This document shows positions 8,372-16,834 of a DNA stretch of 64,000 bases, one piece after another. The notes below the pieces were generated by a model. That model did no database searches. It saw nothing but the letters and a program-made list of their open reading frames with translations, and was not told the DNA's origin. The position numbers and the translations under genes were made by a program. Source of the stretch: Mycolicibacterium sp. lyk4-40-TYG-92. Lineage in GTDB: Bacteria > Actinomycetota > Actinomycetes > Mycobacteriales > Mycobacteriaceae. Positions within the stretch are counted from its first letter, which is position 1; each line of letters starts with the position of its first letter. The stretch spans positions 186,001-250,000 of the forward strand of contig NZ_JARVRX010000011.1 of the NCBI RefSeq assembly GCF_030209435.1. Reading direction: 5' to 3'.

Positions 8372-8503
8372 CTATTGCTCGACGCGGGTGCCGGACAGCC
8401 AGGGCTCGATGTCGGTCGCGAAGGGGCTGTCGCCGATGGACTCGTAGTCCTGCTGAAAAGCGTCCGCCGTCAAGTGCTTTCGTGGATTGCGGCCGGTCCG
8501 CAC
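8372..8503 (-). CDS. Possible 43-aa ORF upstream of the HIT gene
   Basis: A GTG at 8503 opens a 43-codon frame ending TAG at 8372, nine bases before the HIT start. The last 30 codons have the high third-position GC of real mycobacterial genes. The encoded peptide (ending SIGDSPFATDIEPWLSG) is acidic and non-repetitive. There is only a weak ribosome binding site and no recognised family. It may be a real small gene or a chance frame in a 190-base gap. Confidence 0.25.
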   Translation of the reverse strand: MRTGRNPRKHLTADAFQQDYESIGDSPFATDIEPWLSGTRVEQ

Positions 8504-8556
8504 AAATCCCGAGAACTCGAATTTGACGGCCGCGCGGCCCGGTTCTACGCCGCCAA

Positions 8557-8979
8557 TCAGTTGGTCTGATCGGCAGGCTGCTCGAACGTCATGGCTTCGA
8601 GGTTCCAGTACCCGCGCAGGTTCGTGATGAGCCCGTCGCCGTTGACCTTGTAGGTGAAGACGCCGCGGACGCTGGCGACGAAGCCGTTCGGGAATTCGGT
8701 GCGCAGCACCAGGATGTAGGCGATCTCGTCGGGCGAGCTGGACGGGAACGTCTCCTCGCACGTCACCGTCAGCTGGTTGGGCCCGATGTTGGTGTCGTAG
8801 AAGGCGGCGAGGGCCTCCTTGCCCTTCACGCCGGTGCCATCCGGGTTGGTGACGGCCTCACCGATGGGGTCCTCGACGACGATGTCGTCGGCCATCAGGG
8901 CGAGCCAGCCCTCGCGGTCGTGGCTCTGCACGCAACGCCACGACGACTGCGAGGCGGTGACAACTGGGTTCTCGGACAA
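8557..8979 (-). CDS. NTF2-fold, ketosteroid-isomerase-like protein
   Basis: The 140-residue protein closely resembles M. tuberculosis Rv0760c, a cone-shaped NTF2-fold protein reported to bind steroids. Recognisable segments are SQSSWRCVQSHDREGWLALMA, EDPIGEAVTNPDG and the C-terminal RGYWNLEAMTF. I chose the TTG at 8979 because GGAAGG lies six bases upstream; an ATG at 8997 in the same frame lacks such a site and would itself contain it. It follows the alcohol dehydrogenase by 71 bases on the same strand, consistent with a shared role in steroid or lipid-derived ketone/alcohol metabolism. Enzymatic activity is not established. Confidence 0.85.
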   Translation of the reverse strand: MSENPVVTASQSSWRCVQSHDREGWLALMADDIVVEDPIGEAVTNPDGTGVKGKEALAAFYDTNIGPNQLTVTCEETFPSSSPDEIAYILVLRTEFPNGFVASVRGVFTYKVNGDGLITNLRGYWNLEAMTFEQPADQTN

Positions 8980-9050
8980 GGGTTTCCTTCCAATCATGCC
9001 GAAACGGCATTCCAGCAGCTGGAATGCCGTCTCGGGGTGGCGCGTCTCGC

Positions 9051-10181
9051 TCAGCGGTCGGCGTCGGTGTACCGGATGACACCGCGGATGTTGCGGCCCT
9101 CCAGCATGTCCTGATAGCCCTCGTTGATCTGTTCCAGCTTGTACTGGCGGGTGACCATGTCATCGAGGTTGAGGCGGCCGGCCTTGTACATGGCCAGCAG
9201 TGACGGGATGTCGTGGTGCGGGTTGCCGCCACCGAAGATGGTGCCCTGCAGGCGCTTCTGCATCAGCGTCAGCATCGACAGGTTGAGCTTCACATCGAGG
9301 CTGGCCATGTTCGCCACCGCCGTCACGACGCAGGTGCCGCCCTTGCTGGTGATGTTCAGGTAGTTGTCGATGTCCTCGCCGTGCAGCTCGCCGACGGTGA
9401 CGATGGTCTTGCTGGCCATGCGGCCTTCGGTGACCTCGGCGACGCCGGCCATGGCGCTGAAGATGTCCGGGTAGGCGTGGGTGGCGCCGAACTTCAGGGC
9501 GTTGTCGCGTTTGAACTCAACGGGATCCACGACGAAGACGTTGCGCGCACCGGCGTTCAGCGCACCCTGGAGCGCGCCGGTGCCGACACCGCCGACGCCG
9601 ACGATGCACACGTCGTCGCCGGGGCGGACGTCGCCGCTGCGGACTGCCGAGCCGTAGCCGGTGGTGACGCCGCAACCGACCAGGCACGCCACCTCGAACG
9701 GGATGGTCGGGTCGATCTTCACGACCGAGCTCTTGTGCACCACCATGTACGGGCTGAAGGTGCCCAGCAGCGTCATCGGCAGTACCGGGGTGCCGTCCGC
9801 AGTGTGGACGCGGTTGGTGCCGTCGGAGACGGCGGCGCCGGTCAGCAGATACATCCCCAGGTCGCACAGGTTGCGCATGCCGGCCTGACACGACGGACAC
9901 TCGCCACACGACGGGATGAACGACAGCACGACGTGGTCGCCGACCGCGATGTGGTCCACGCCCGGTCCGACCTCGACGACGACGCCCGCACCCTCATGAC
10001 CGCCGAGCACGGGGAATCCGGCCATCGGGATGTCGCCGGTCACCAGGTGGTGGTCCGAGTGGCACATGCCCGAGGCTTCCATCTGGATCTTGACCTCGTC
10101 CTTGACGGGGTCGCCGATCTCGATCTCCTCGATCGACCACGGCTTGTTGAACTCCCAGATGAGAGCACCTTTTGTCTTCAC
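9051..10181 (-). CDS. adhB: NDMA-dependent (zinc) alcohol dehydrogenase
   Basis: A medium-chain dehydrogenase of 376 residues. Catalytic zinc ligands are Cys40 (GMCHSDHH), His62-Glu63 (GGHEGAG) and a later Cys. The structural zinc loop has Cys92, 95, 98 and 106 (CGECPSCQAGMRNLC). The Rossmann motif is GVGGVGTGA. It belongs to the actinobacterial group with tightly bound NAD that uses nitrosodimethylaniline as acceptor in vitro and a dedicated redox carrier in vivo, oxidising alcohols to aldehydes. The start is a GTG. A KstR-like palindrome lies 17 bases upstream. I recall the M. tuberculosis counterpart as Rv0761c (adhB). Confidence 0.9.
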   Translation of the reverse strand: MKTKGALIWEFNKPWSIEEIEIGDPVKDEVKIQMEASGMCHSDHHLVTGDIPMAGFPVLGGHEGAGVVVEVGPGVDHIAVGDHVVLSFIPSCGECPSCQAGMRNLCDLGMYLLTGAAVSDGTNRVHTADGTPVLPMTLLGTFSPYMVVHKSSVVKIDPTIPFEVACLVGCGVTTGYGSAVRSGDVRPGDDVCIVGVGGVGTGALQGALNAGARNVFVVDPVEFKRDNALKFGATHAYPDIFSAMAGVAEVTEGRMASKTIVTVGELHGEDIDNYLNITSKGGTCVVTAVANMASLDVKLNLSMLTLMQKRLQGTIFGGGNPHHDIPSLLAMYKAGRLNLDDMVTRQYKLEQINEGYQDMLEGRNIRGVIRYTDADR

Positions 10182-10197
10182 CGCATGTGCCTTCCAC

Positions 10198-10211
10198 TAG
10201 AACCTGTTTCA
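10198..10211 (-). promoter_or_regulatory. KstR-type operator upstream of the alcohol dehydrogenase
   Basis: TAGAACCTGTTTCA fits the palindromic consensus TNNAACNNGTTNNA of KstR, the TetR repressor of the mycobacterial cholesterol regulon. It sits 17 bases upstream of the alcohol dehydrogenase GTG and downstream of the SnoaL-like gene stop, so it would control the dehydrogenase-led transcript. Binding is inferred only. Confidence 0.55.
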
Positions 10212-10273
10212 GTTAGCGTAGAGGGAATAGTTACGTTCGTCACACCCACCCCCCAACCAACTGCTTGGCCGGT

Positions 10274-10837
10274 TCACCAGATCGGGACCGGAGCCTCGCC
10301 CAGCGGGTAGTAGCCCGGCAGCTGCTCGCCGGCGAGGCTGCGCTGGATGCGTTGCTGCATGCCTTTCGACAGTTTTCCGGCCGTCATCAGGTCCAGATAG
10401 AGCTTCTGCACGTGACCGAAGTCGAAGAAGTCGCGCTGCCAGGCGATCTTCGGTTCGCCGTCGACGTTCTCCAGCCGGAACCAGCTGCCGCCGATGCCGT
10501 AGATCTCGCGCGCGGGGGCAGATGCGTCGTCAGGATCGCCGACGATCTGCTTCCAGAAGCCGACAACCTCGCCCTGCTTGTCGTCGATCACCACCCGCTG
10601 GTACGGGTATTTCCAGCCCTCGAGGCCTTCCATCTCCAAACCCAGAGCGATGTCGCGGATTTCGGCCTTACCGAGGCACATGACGTCCTCCTTGGGACCG
10701 ATGTTCCAGCCGTAGGTGGCGTCCTCGGTGTAGAAGTCGGCCATGGGCTTCCAGTCGCCGGCCGCCTCTGCGTCACGGTTGACCTGCAGCCACCGTTCGA
10801 CCCACTCTTCGAGTTGTGCGCGGGGGAATGACGTCAT
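10274..10837 (-). CDS. SnoaL/NTF2-like protein, 187 aa
   Basis: The protein begins MTSFPRAQLEEWVERWLQ and shows the pattern of SnoaL-like NTF2 folds: a long N-terminal helix, a MADFYTEDATYGWNIGP strand region, and a cone-like beta sheet with many aromatic residues. I recall it as the conserved neighbour of the cyp51 ferredoxin (Rv0762c); its reaction is unknown. The ATG follows AAAGGAC by six bases. It is the last gene of the five-gene run that begins with the TetR gene, 17 bases behind the ferredoxin stop. Confidence 0.85.
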   Translation of the reverse strand: MTSFPRAQLEEWVERWLQVNRDAEAAGDWKPMADFYTEDATYGWNIGPKEDVMCLGKAEIRDIALGLEMEGLEGWKYPYQRVVIDDKQGEVVGFWKQIVGDPDDASAPAREIYGIGGSWFRLENVDGEPKIAWQRDFFDFGHVQKLYLDLMTAGKLSKGMQQRIQRSLAGEQLPGYYPLGEAPVPIW

Positions 10838-10854
10838 TGTCTTGTCCTTTGTTT

Positions 10855-11061
10855 TCAGCTGGTTTCGCGGATGAACAGGGCCTGCGTCGGGCACTCGGCG
10901 ACAGCGCGCTCGATCTCGTCGCGCGCCTCGTCGGGTGGCGTCTCGTCGAGGATCTCGACGGTGCCGCGCTTGGGGACGTTGAAGTAATCCGGTGCTTCCA
11001 GGGAACACATCGCGTGGCCCTGGCAGAGCTCTCGGTCGACCTCGACGCGGTAGGAACCCAT
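10855..11061 (-). CDS. 3Fe-4S ferredoxin paired with CYP51
   Basis: The 68-residue protein has Cys13-x2-His16-x2-Cys19 and Cys57 followed by Pro: the pattern of bacterial ferredoxins in which a His replaces one Cys and a 3Fe-4S cluster forms. Such ferredoxins carry electrons from an NAD(P)H reductase to cytochromes P450. The ATG starts one base after the cyp51 stop, and GGGGAAG lies nine bases upstream, so it is surely co-translated with cyp51. No ferredoxin reductase gene is in the window. Confidence 0.92.
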   Translation of the reverse strand: MGSYRVEVDRELCQGHAMCSLEAPDYFNVPKRGTVEILDETPPDEARDEIERAVAECPTQALFIRETS

Positions 11062-11062
11062 C

Positions 11063-12451
11063 TCAGGCAACTTCCCCGGTCGCTGCGCTTCCACCCGCCG
11101 AATCGCGCCTCCGGTAGCGGACGGTGGCGGGACGGGCCAGCTGGACGACCATCTTCGAGTGGTCGTTCTGGTAGCTCTCCGGAGGCTGCGCCATCTCGAA
11201 CTCGTACTCGCGCAACAGAACCGAGAAGATCGCCTTGATCTGCATCTGGGCGAACGCGGCCCCCACGCAACGGTGCTTGCCGGCGCCGAACGGGATCCAG
11301 GTCCACCGGTTCAGCAGGTCTTCCTGCCGTGGCTTCTCGTACCGGTCGGGGTTGAAGGCGTCGGGGTCCGGGAAGTCCTCGGGAAGCCGGTTGGAGATCG
11401 CCGGGGAAGCGGCCACCATCTGACCCTTGTGGATCGGGTGCTCGGCGACCTCGAACTCGTCCTGCGCGACGCGCATCAGGATGATCAGCGGCGGGTGGAG
11501 GCGCAGCGTCTCCTTGAGCGCGTTGTCCAGGTTCGGAATCTGGCGCAGCGCATGGAAACTCACCTCCTGGCCGTCGGCGTAGAGATCGTCGAGCTCCTGC
11601 TGGACCTTGGCGTAGAAGTCAGGGTGACGCAGCAGTTCGATCAACGTCCACGACGACGTGCCCGAACTGGTGTGGTGCCCGGCGAACATCAGTGAGATGA
11701 ACATGCCGGTGACCTCGTTGGCGCTGAAGCGGTGGTTGCCCTGTTCGTCCTTGATCGAGACCAGGACGTCGAGCAGGTCGCGATCGCTCTTGTCGGTGGG
11801 CGGGTTGGCAATTCGGCCGTTCATGACCTCCTGCACCAACTCCACCAGGTTGGCCCGGGCCTCGTCGCGGATGCGGAAGCTCTCGATGGGCAGGTAGGGG
11901 TCGACGTAGCAGAGCGGATCGGTGCCGCGCTCGAGCAGGTGGTAGTAGTTCGCGAACCGCGAGTCGAGCTGGTTGCGGAACTTCGGGCCGATCAGGCAGG
12001 CCGTCGAGGTGTAGATGGTGAGCTCGGAGAAGAACTCCAGCAGATCGATTTCGCCGGAGTCGCCCCAGGTCTCGGTCATCCGCCGGACTTCGCGCTCGAT
12101 GGTGGCGGCATGGCCCTTCATCTGCTCGCCGCGCAGCGCGGTGTTGTGCAGCATCTCGGCCCGGCGTTCGGGGTCGGCGTCGAACACCACGCCCTCACCG
12201 AAGATCGGGGTCATGAACGGGTATGCCTCGGCCTGGTTGAGTTCGCTGTCGCTGGAGCGGAAGAAGAACTCGTTGGCCTCGGAGCCCGTCAGCAACACCA
12301 CCTGCTTGTCGGCGAGCTGGAACCAGCCGACATCGCCGCATTCGTCGCGGACGCGCTGCATCAGTCCGATCGGGTCGGTGCGGAACTCCTCCAGGTGGCC
12401 GTGTTCCTCGGCGCCACCGGAAACCCGTTGTACCTCTTTGGTGATGGTCAT
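11063..12451 (-). CDS. cyp51: Cytochrome P450 CYP51, sterol 14-alpha-demethylase
   Basis: The product has 462 residues. The I-helix motif is AGHHTSSGT, the ExxR pair is ETLRLHP, and the heme-binding loop FGAGKHRCVGAAF places the thiolate Cys at about 395, almost the same as in M. tuberculosis CYP51. The enzyme oxidatively removes the 14-methyl of sterols such as lanosterol; its natural mycobacterial substrate is uncertain because these bacteria do not make cholesterol. The ATG at 12451 overlaps the SDR stop by four bases (ATGA). The ferredoxin follows directly. The C-terminal tail is slightly extended and Gly/Ala-rich. Confidence 0.96.
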   Translation of the reverse strand: MTITKEVQRVSGGAEEHGHLEEFRTDPIGLMQRVRDECGDVGWFQLADKQVVLLTGSEANEFFFRSSDSELNQAEAYPFMTPIFGEGVVFDADPERRAEMLHNTALRGEQMKGHAATIEREVRRMTETWGDSGEIDLLEFFSELTIYTSTACLIGPKFRNQLDSRFANYYHLLERGTDPLCYVDPYLPIESFRIRDEARANLVELVQEVMNGRIANPPTDKSDRDLLDVLVSIKDEQGNHRFSANEVTGMFISLMFAGHHTSSGTSSWTLIELLRHPDFYAKVQQELDDLYADGQEVSFHALRQIPNLDNALKETLRLHPPLIILMRVAQDEFEVAEHPIHKGQMVAASPAISNRLPEDFPDPDAFNPDRYEKPRQEDLLNRWTWIPFGAGKHRCVGAAFAQMQIKAIFSVLLREYEFEMAQPPESYQNDHSKMVVQLARPATVRYRRRDSAGGSAATGEVA

Positions 12452-13302
12452 TGACCGGTCTCCTCTTTGCTCCTCGCGTCCGCGGGCATCCCTTCCTCGC
12501 CCAGAGCGAGCGACTGACGTTCCTTTGCTTCGGCCAGCGGTGCTTCGGGCTGAAGTTCCATGTTGGCGATGTATCCGCCGCGCGGGGTCTCGGCGACGAA
12601 CGTGATGGCGCGGGCCAGGTCGGCCGCGCGCAGGAAGTAGCTGTGGCGGGCCTGGCCCCACTTGGCCCAATCCTCAAGTGCCGGGCCGATTTTCTCGGCC
12701 GGCAGGCTCCAGCCCATCGAGGTCATGGTGGGGCCGGGATGCACCACCGAGGCGCGCACGCCGGTGCCTTCGAGCTCCATCTGGAAGTTGGTCACCATCG
12801 CGACCAGACCGGCCTTCGCGGCGCCGTACGCGCCCATGTGCGGGCGCTGGCGCAGCGCCACGTCCGAGCCGACGAAAATCAGGTCGCCGCGGCGGCGCTC
12901 CACCATGCCGTCGAGCGCGGCGCGGGCCATCCGGTTGGCGCCGACCAGGTGAATCTGCAGCTGCTCGGCGAATTCGTCGGTGCTCATCTCGTGCAGCCGG
13001 CCGAAGTTGGTGTCACCGGCGCCGGTGACCAGCACCTCGATGTCGCCGAGCGCGGCGGTGGCCTTCGCGACGAAGTTCTCGACCGACGCGGTATCGGTGA
13101 CGTCGAGCGGCAGCGCAATCGCCTCGCCGCCTTCGGCTTTGATCTGGTCGACGAGTTCCTGACACTTCTCCACCCGTCGGGCGCCGAGCGCGACCGGGAA
13201 GCCGTGGGCGGCGAGGGCAGTCGCCGTCGCGGCGCCGATGCCCGAGGAGGCGCCGGCCACGATGGCGGGCCGGCGGGCGGGATGCGGTTCAAAACGGGCC
13301 AT
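12448..13302 (-). CDS. Short-chain dehydrogenase/reductase, 284 aa
   Basis: A classical SDR: cofactor motif GASSGIG at 17-23, Asp-containing LDV at about 66-68, active-site Ser146, Tyr159 and Lys163 in YGAAK. The 40-residue C-terminal extension after the substrate loop, rich in Glu and Ala, is longer than in minimal SDRs. It lies between cyp123 and cyp51 with no spacing on either side, so an oxidoreductase step on the same lipid or sterol substrate is likely. From memory it corresponds to Rv0765c. The substrate is unknown. Confidence 0.88.
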   Translation of the reverse strand: MARFEPHPARRPAIVAGASSGIGAATATALAAHGFPVALGARRVEKCQELVDQIKAEGGEAIALPLDVTDTASVENFVAKATAALGDIEVLVTGAGDTNFGRLHEMSTDEFAEQLQIHLVGANRMARAALDGMVERRRGDLIFVGSDVALRQRPHMGAYGAAKAGLVAMVTNFQMELEGTGVRASVVHPGPTMTSMGWSLPAEKIGPALEDWAKWGQARHSYFLRAADLARAITFVAETPRGGYIANMELQPEAPLAEAKERQSLALGEEGMPADARSKEETGQ

Positions 13303-14502
13303 TTAGCGTGCCTTCACTGTCATCGGGAGGTGGGCAAATCCGCGGACCGAACTCGAGTGCACACGGACGCAGTTGTCCTCGTCCACCTCGTAGCCGCGGA
13401 TACGTTTGAACAATTCGGTCAGGGCGACTCGGGCTTCCATCCGGGCCAGGTGGGCACCCAGGCAGAAGTGGGCGCCGCTGCCGAAACTCACCAGCTTCGA
13501 ACCGATATCACGGCCGATGCGGTACTCGTCGGGCCGGTCGAACACGCGGTCGTCGCGGTTGGCCGAGCCGGCGAGCAGAATCAGCACCTCGCCCGCCGGG
13601 ACGGTGGTGCCGTAGAACTCGAGGTCTTCGACGACGGCCCGGGCCAACAGCTGGCTGGAGGTGTCATAGCGCAGCGTCTCCTCGATCCACGGCGAGATCA
13701 ACTCGTGGTCGTCGAAGACGGGGGCCAGTTGGTCGGGGTTCTGGTAGCCCCAATAGGCAGCATTGGCAAGAAGTTTCGTGGTGGTCTCGTTGCCGGCGAT
13801 CACCATCAGGAACAGGAACGCCATGATCTCGTCGTCGGTCAGCTTGTCGCCGTCGATCTCGGCTTCCACCAGCGCCGAGGTGAGGTCGTCGGACTGGTTC
13901 TTGCGGCGCTGCTTGACCATGGCGGCGTAGTACATCAGCAGCTCACCCGATGCGGCCATGGCGGACGCCGGGACGTCGGCCGTCCCGTCCTCGCGGTGCA
14001 TCACGCCGTCGGCCAGCGCGCGGATGCGTACGCGGTCTTCTTGCGGCACGCCCATCAGTTCACTGATGACGTCCATGGGCAGCTTGCCCGCGAAATCGTC
14101 GACGTAGTCAAAAGTGTTCTGCTGCAGCGCCTCATCGAGGTGCTGGACGGCGATCTCCGTGACCCGAGCTTCGAGCTCGCGGATGCGCCGCGGCGTGAAA
14201 CCCTTCGAAACCAGGGTGCGCAGCCGCAGGTGTGCCGGATCATCAAGGGCCAGAAAAGACATCACGCGGTGGGCTTCGTCGTTGCGGGAGATCGGATCCA
14301 GCGAGACGCCGTGCTTGTTGGACAGGGCGGTGCTGTTGCGGAAACCGCGCAGCACGTCCTCGTGGCGGGACAGCGCCCAGAAGTTGAGCTTGTCGTTCCG
14401 GTAGATCGGCGCCTCGTCCCGCAGCCGCCGGTAGTACGGGTACGGGTCCTCGTGGAAGTCGTAGCTGTAGGGATCGATCAGCAGTTCTACATTGGCTGTC
14501 AT
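13303..14502 (-). CDS. cyp123: Cytochrome P450 CYP123
   Basis: The product has 399 residues with I-helix motif AGNETTTKL, K-helix EETLRYD, and heme loop FGSGAHFCLGAHLAR, thiolate Cys at about 347. Length and position between a TetR gene and the cyp51 cluster match M. tuberculosis cyp123 (Rv0766c). It is a soluble bacterial P450; the substrate is not established. The start ATG at 14502 overlaps the TetR stop by four bases and its stop abuts the SDR start, so the three are translationally coupled. Confidence 0.9.
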   Translation of the reverse strand: MTANVELLIDPYSYDFHEDPYPYYRRLRDEAPIYRNDKLNFWALSRHEDVLRGFRNSTALSNKHGVSLDPISRNDEAHRVMSFLALDDPAHLRLRTLVSKGFTPRRIRELEARVTEIAVQHLDEALQQNTFDYVDDFAGKLPMDVISELMGVPQEDRVRIRALADGVMHREDGTADVPASAMAASGELLMYYAAMVKQRRKNQSDDLTSALVEAEIDGDKLTDDEIMAFLFLMVIAGNETTTKLLANAAYWGYQNPDQLAPVFDDHELISPWIEETLRYDTSSQLLARAVVEDLEFYGTTVPAGEVLILLAGSANRDDRVFDRPDEYRIGRDIGSKLVSFGSGAHFCLGAHLARMEARVALTELFKRIRGYEVDEDNCVRVHSSSVRGFAHLPMTVKAR

Positions 14503-15104
14503 GCATTGTCTCCCACGATGAGTCCGACGACATACGACAGCCGGTCAGCGATCTGGTGATAGGTGTAGACGCCGCTGCCGGCGTTGACGAGCGCACCGAA
14601 GTACGTCATCTCGAGGGCCGAGAGCAGACGCGGATCGGCGTCGGGGCCGACGGCTGAGCGGATGCGCTTGTGGATTTCGCCACCGATCCGGTCGCGCACC
14701 TTGCGGACCGTCTCGTCGTCGCCCGACAGCAGGGCCGTCGTGCAGGCCGCGGCCACCCCGGGTTCGTCGGCGACCACCAGCGCGAGGCTGCGCAGGGCCT
14801 GCTCGACTCGGCTGGCCATCGACTGGTTGACGTCGGTGAAGTAGGGCACCTGCCGAACCATGTCCAGGTACACCTCGGCGATGAGGTGGTTCTTGGACGA
14901 GAAGTACGTATAGGCGGTTGCCGGCGCGACCTTGGCTCGCGCGGCGACCGCGCGCACCGTCAGGTCGGCGTAGGAGGACTCCCGCAGCATCTCGCGACCG
15001 GCGGCCAGGACCTTCTGGAAGGTCTCCTCCTGGCGGCGGTTGCGCGGCTGGTCGTCCGCTTCTTGGCTGGCGCTTGTGAGCGCGGCCACTGCATCGCTGG
15101 ACAC
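14499..15104 (-). CDS. TetR-family regulator of the cyp123-cyp51 operon
   Basis: A 201-residue TetR protein: helix-turn-helix at about 42-65 (DLTVRAVAARAKVAPATAYTYFSSK), then an all-helical ligand domain. It starts with GTG at 15104 and leads the leftward operon. Upstream on its strand TAACTT sits about six bases before the GTG, suggesting a leaderless transcript. A TGGACA-CA-TGTCCA palindrome covers the start codon, and related palindromes lie near aldA, so it probably represses both arms of the divergent region. From memory it corresponds to Rv0767c. Confidence 0.88.
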   Translation of the reverse strand: MSSDAVAALTSASQEADDQPRNRRQEETFQKVLAAGREMLRESSYADLTVRAVAARAKVAPATAYTYFSSKNHLIAEVYLDMVRQVPYFTDVNQSMASRVEQALRSLALVVADEPGVAAACTTALLSGDDETVRKVRDRIGGEIHKRIRSAVGPDADPRLLSALEMTYFGALVNAGSGVYTYHQIADRLSYVVGLIVGDNA

Positions 15105-15111
15105 ATGTCCA
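15098..15111. promoter_or_regulatory. Palindromic operator at the TetR start
   Basis: TGGACA-CA-TGTCCA is a perfect inverted repeat with a two-base centre. It overlaps the TetR GTG start. Two related palindromes occur in the same intergenic region, which supports a shared operator for this TetR protein. Confidence 0.6.
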
Positions 15112-15255
15112 AGTTAGTCGATGGCGTGCCGTGGAAGCAAGATGGTCCAGGAAAATGCCTGACAAATCGGCATTTATGTGCCGTTTTCGGTTTGTGATTC
15201 TGCCCAACCCTTGCTACCCGGCGGCGCGTGAGGTTATGGTTCGACTGAACATATC

Positions 15256-15267
15256 GGACAGCTGTCC
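15256..15267. promoter_or_regulatory. Palindromic operator upstream of aldA
   Basis: GGACAGCTGTCC is a perfect 12-base palindrome sharing GGACA..TGTCC with the site at the TetR start. It lies about 47 bases before the aldA ATG. Confidence 0.6.
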
Positions 15268-15283
15268 AACTGAAATCACATTG

Positions 15284-15298
15284 CTGGACTGCGTCCAG
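15284..15298. promoter_or_regulatory. Third related palindrome next to aldA
   Basis: CTGGAC-TGC-GTCCAG is an inverted repeat with a three-base centre, 15 bases before the aldA ATG. It resembles the other two sites but its spacing differs by one base. Confidence 0.45.
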
Positions 15299-15313
15299 TG
15301 GGCAGGAGTGCAG

Positions 15314-16783
15314 ATGACCTTGCTGGGTGATCGCGAAAGTCGCCTTCTCATCGACGGAAAATTGGTGCCGGGTTCGCGGGGCACGTTCCCGACCGTCAAT
15401 CCCGCGACCGAGGAAGTCCTCGGGGTGGCTGCCGATGCCACGGTGGGCGACATGGCCGACGCCATCGACGCCGCCCGCCAGGCCTTCGACGAGACCGATT
15501 GGTCCACCAACGTCGAGCTCCGCGTGCGGTGCCTGCGGCAACTGCAGCAGGCCATGCGCGACCACAGTGACGAATTGCGCGAACTGACCATTTCCGAGGT
15601 CGGCGCGCCCCGGATGCTCACCGCCGGAGCGCATTTGGACGGACCGATCGCAGACCTGAGCTTCGCCGCCGACACCGCGGAGAGCTACCAGTGGACCACC
15701 GACCTGGGACATGCCACGCCACAAGGGATTCCGACCAACCGGACCATCGCTCGCGAGGCCGTCGGGGTCGTCGGCGCCATCACGCCGTGGAACTTCCCGC
15801 ACCAGATCAACCTGGCCAAGATCGGCCCGGCACTCGCGGCGGGCAACACCCTGGTCCTCAAGCCCGCCCCCGACACCCCGTGGGTCGCCGCGGTGCTCGG
15901 CGAACTGATCACCCAGCACACCGACTTCCCGGCGGGCACCATCAACATCGTCACCTCCCGGGACCACGGGGTCGGCGCCCTGCTGTCGAAACACCCTGAT
16001 GTGGACATGGTTTCGTTCACCGGCTCGACCGTCACCGGTCGTGCCGTGATGACCGACGCCGCGGAGACCATCAAGAAGGTGTTCCTGGAACTCGGTGGCA
16101 AGTCGGCCTTCCTCGTGCTCGACGACGCCGACGTGGCCGGCGCCTGTGCCATGGCTGCATTCACGGCATCGATGCACGCCGGCCAGGGCTGCGCGATCAC
16201 CACCCGCCTCGTGGTGCCGCGGGCCCGCTACGACGAAGCCGTCGCGGCCGCGGCAGGCACGATGGGCGGTATCAAGCCGGGTGACCCGTCCAGCCCGCGC
16301 ACCGTCTGCGGTCCGGTGATCTCGGCCCGACAGCGTGACCGGGTGCAGAGCTACCTCGACCTCGCCATCGAAGAGGGTGGCACCTTCGCGTGCGGTGGCG
16401 GCCGGCCCGCGGACCGCGACACCGGCTTCTTCATCGAGCCGACCGTCATTGCCGGCCTGGACAATTCGGCGCGCGTCGCCCGCGAGGAGATCTTCGGACC
16501 GGTGCTCACCGTCATCGCCCACGACGGCGACGACGACGCCGTCCGCATCGCCAACGACTCGCCGTACGGCCTGTCCGGCACGGTGTTCTCGGCGGACCCG
16601 CAGCGGGCGGCCGGCGTGGCGGCGCGTCTGCGCGTCGGCACCGTCAACGTCAACGGCGGCGTCTGGTACTCCGCCGACGCGCCCTTCGGCGGCTACAAGC
16701 AGTCCGGCAACGGCCGGGAGATGGGCATCGCCGGGTTCGAGGAGTACCTGGAGACCAAGTGCATCGCCACGCTGGCCACCTAG
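15314..16783 (+). CDS. aldA: NAD-dependent aldehyde dehydrogenase AldA
   Basis: The product has 489 residues of the ALDH superfamily: the NAD-binding Rossmann region with PWNFPHQINLAKIGPAL at about 160-176, general-base Glu at about 259 (FLELGGKSA), and catalytic Cys at about 293 (GQGCAITTRL). It oxidises an aldehyde to the acid. It is transcribed away from the TetR gene with AGGAG nine bases before the ATG, and leads a rightward operon. Pairing with the alcohol dehydrogenase across the same region suggests alcohol to aldehyde to acid processing of a lipid side chain; this is inference. Confidence 0.9.
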   Translation: MTLLGDRESRLLIDGKLVPGSRGTFPTVNPATEEVLGVAADATVGDMADAIDAARQAFDETDWSTNVELRVRCLRQLQQAMRDHSDELRELTISEVGAPRMLTAGAHLDGPIADLSFAADTAESYQWTTDLGHATPQGIPTNRTIAREAVGVVGAITPWNFPHQINLAKIGPALAAGNTLVLKPAPDTPWVAAVLGELITQHTDFPAGTINIVTSRDHGVGALLSKHPDVDMVSFTGSTVTGRAVMTDAAETIKKVFLELGGKSAFLVLDDADVAGACAMAAFTASMHAGQGCAITTRLVVPRARYDEAVAAAAGTMGGIKPGDPSSPRTVCGPVISARQRDRVQSYLDLAIEEGGTFACGGGRPADRDTGFFIEPTVIAGLDNSARVAREEIFGPVLTVIAHDGDDDAVRIANDSPYGLSGTVFSADPQRAAGVAARLRVGTVNVNGGVWYSADAPFGGYKQSGNGREMGIAGFEEYLETKCIATLAT

Positions 16784-16834
16784 GCCTGGTGAGCGAAAAC
16801 TTATGGCTGACAAGAATTTAGACGAAAGGTAATC

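Noticed and set aside
12451..14559. 702-codon open frame on the plus strand
   Set aside because: Mirror of the SDR and cyp123 genes; no ribosome site or recognisable domain.
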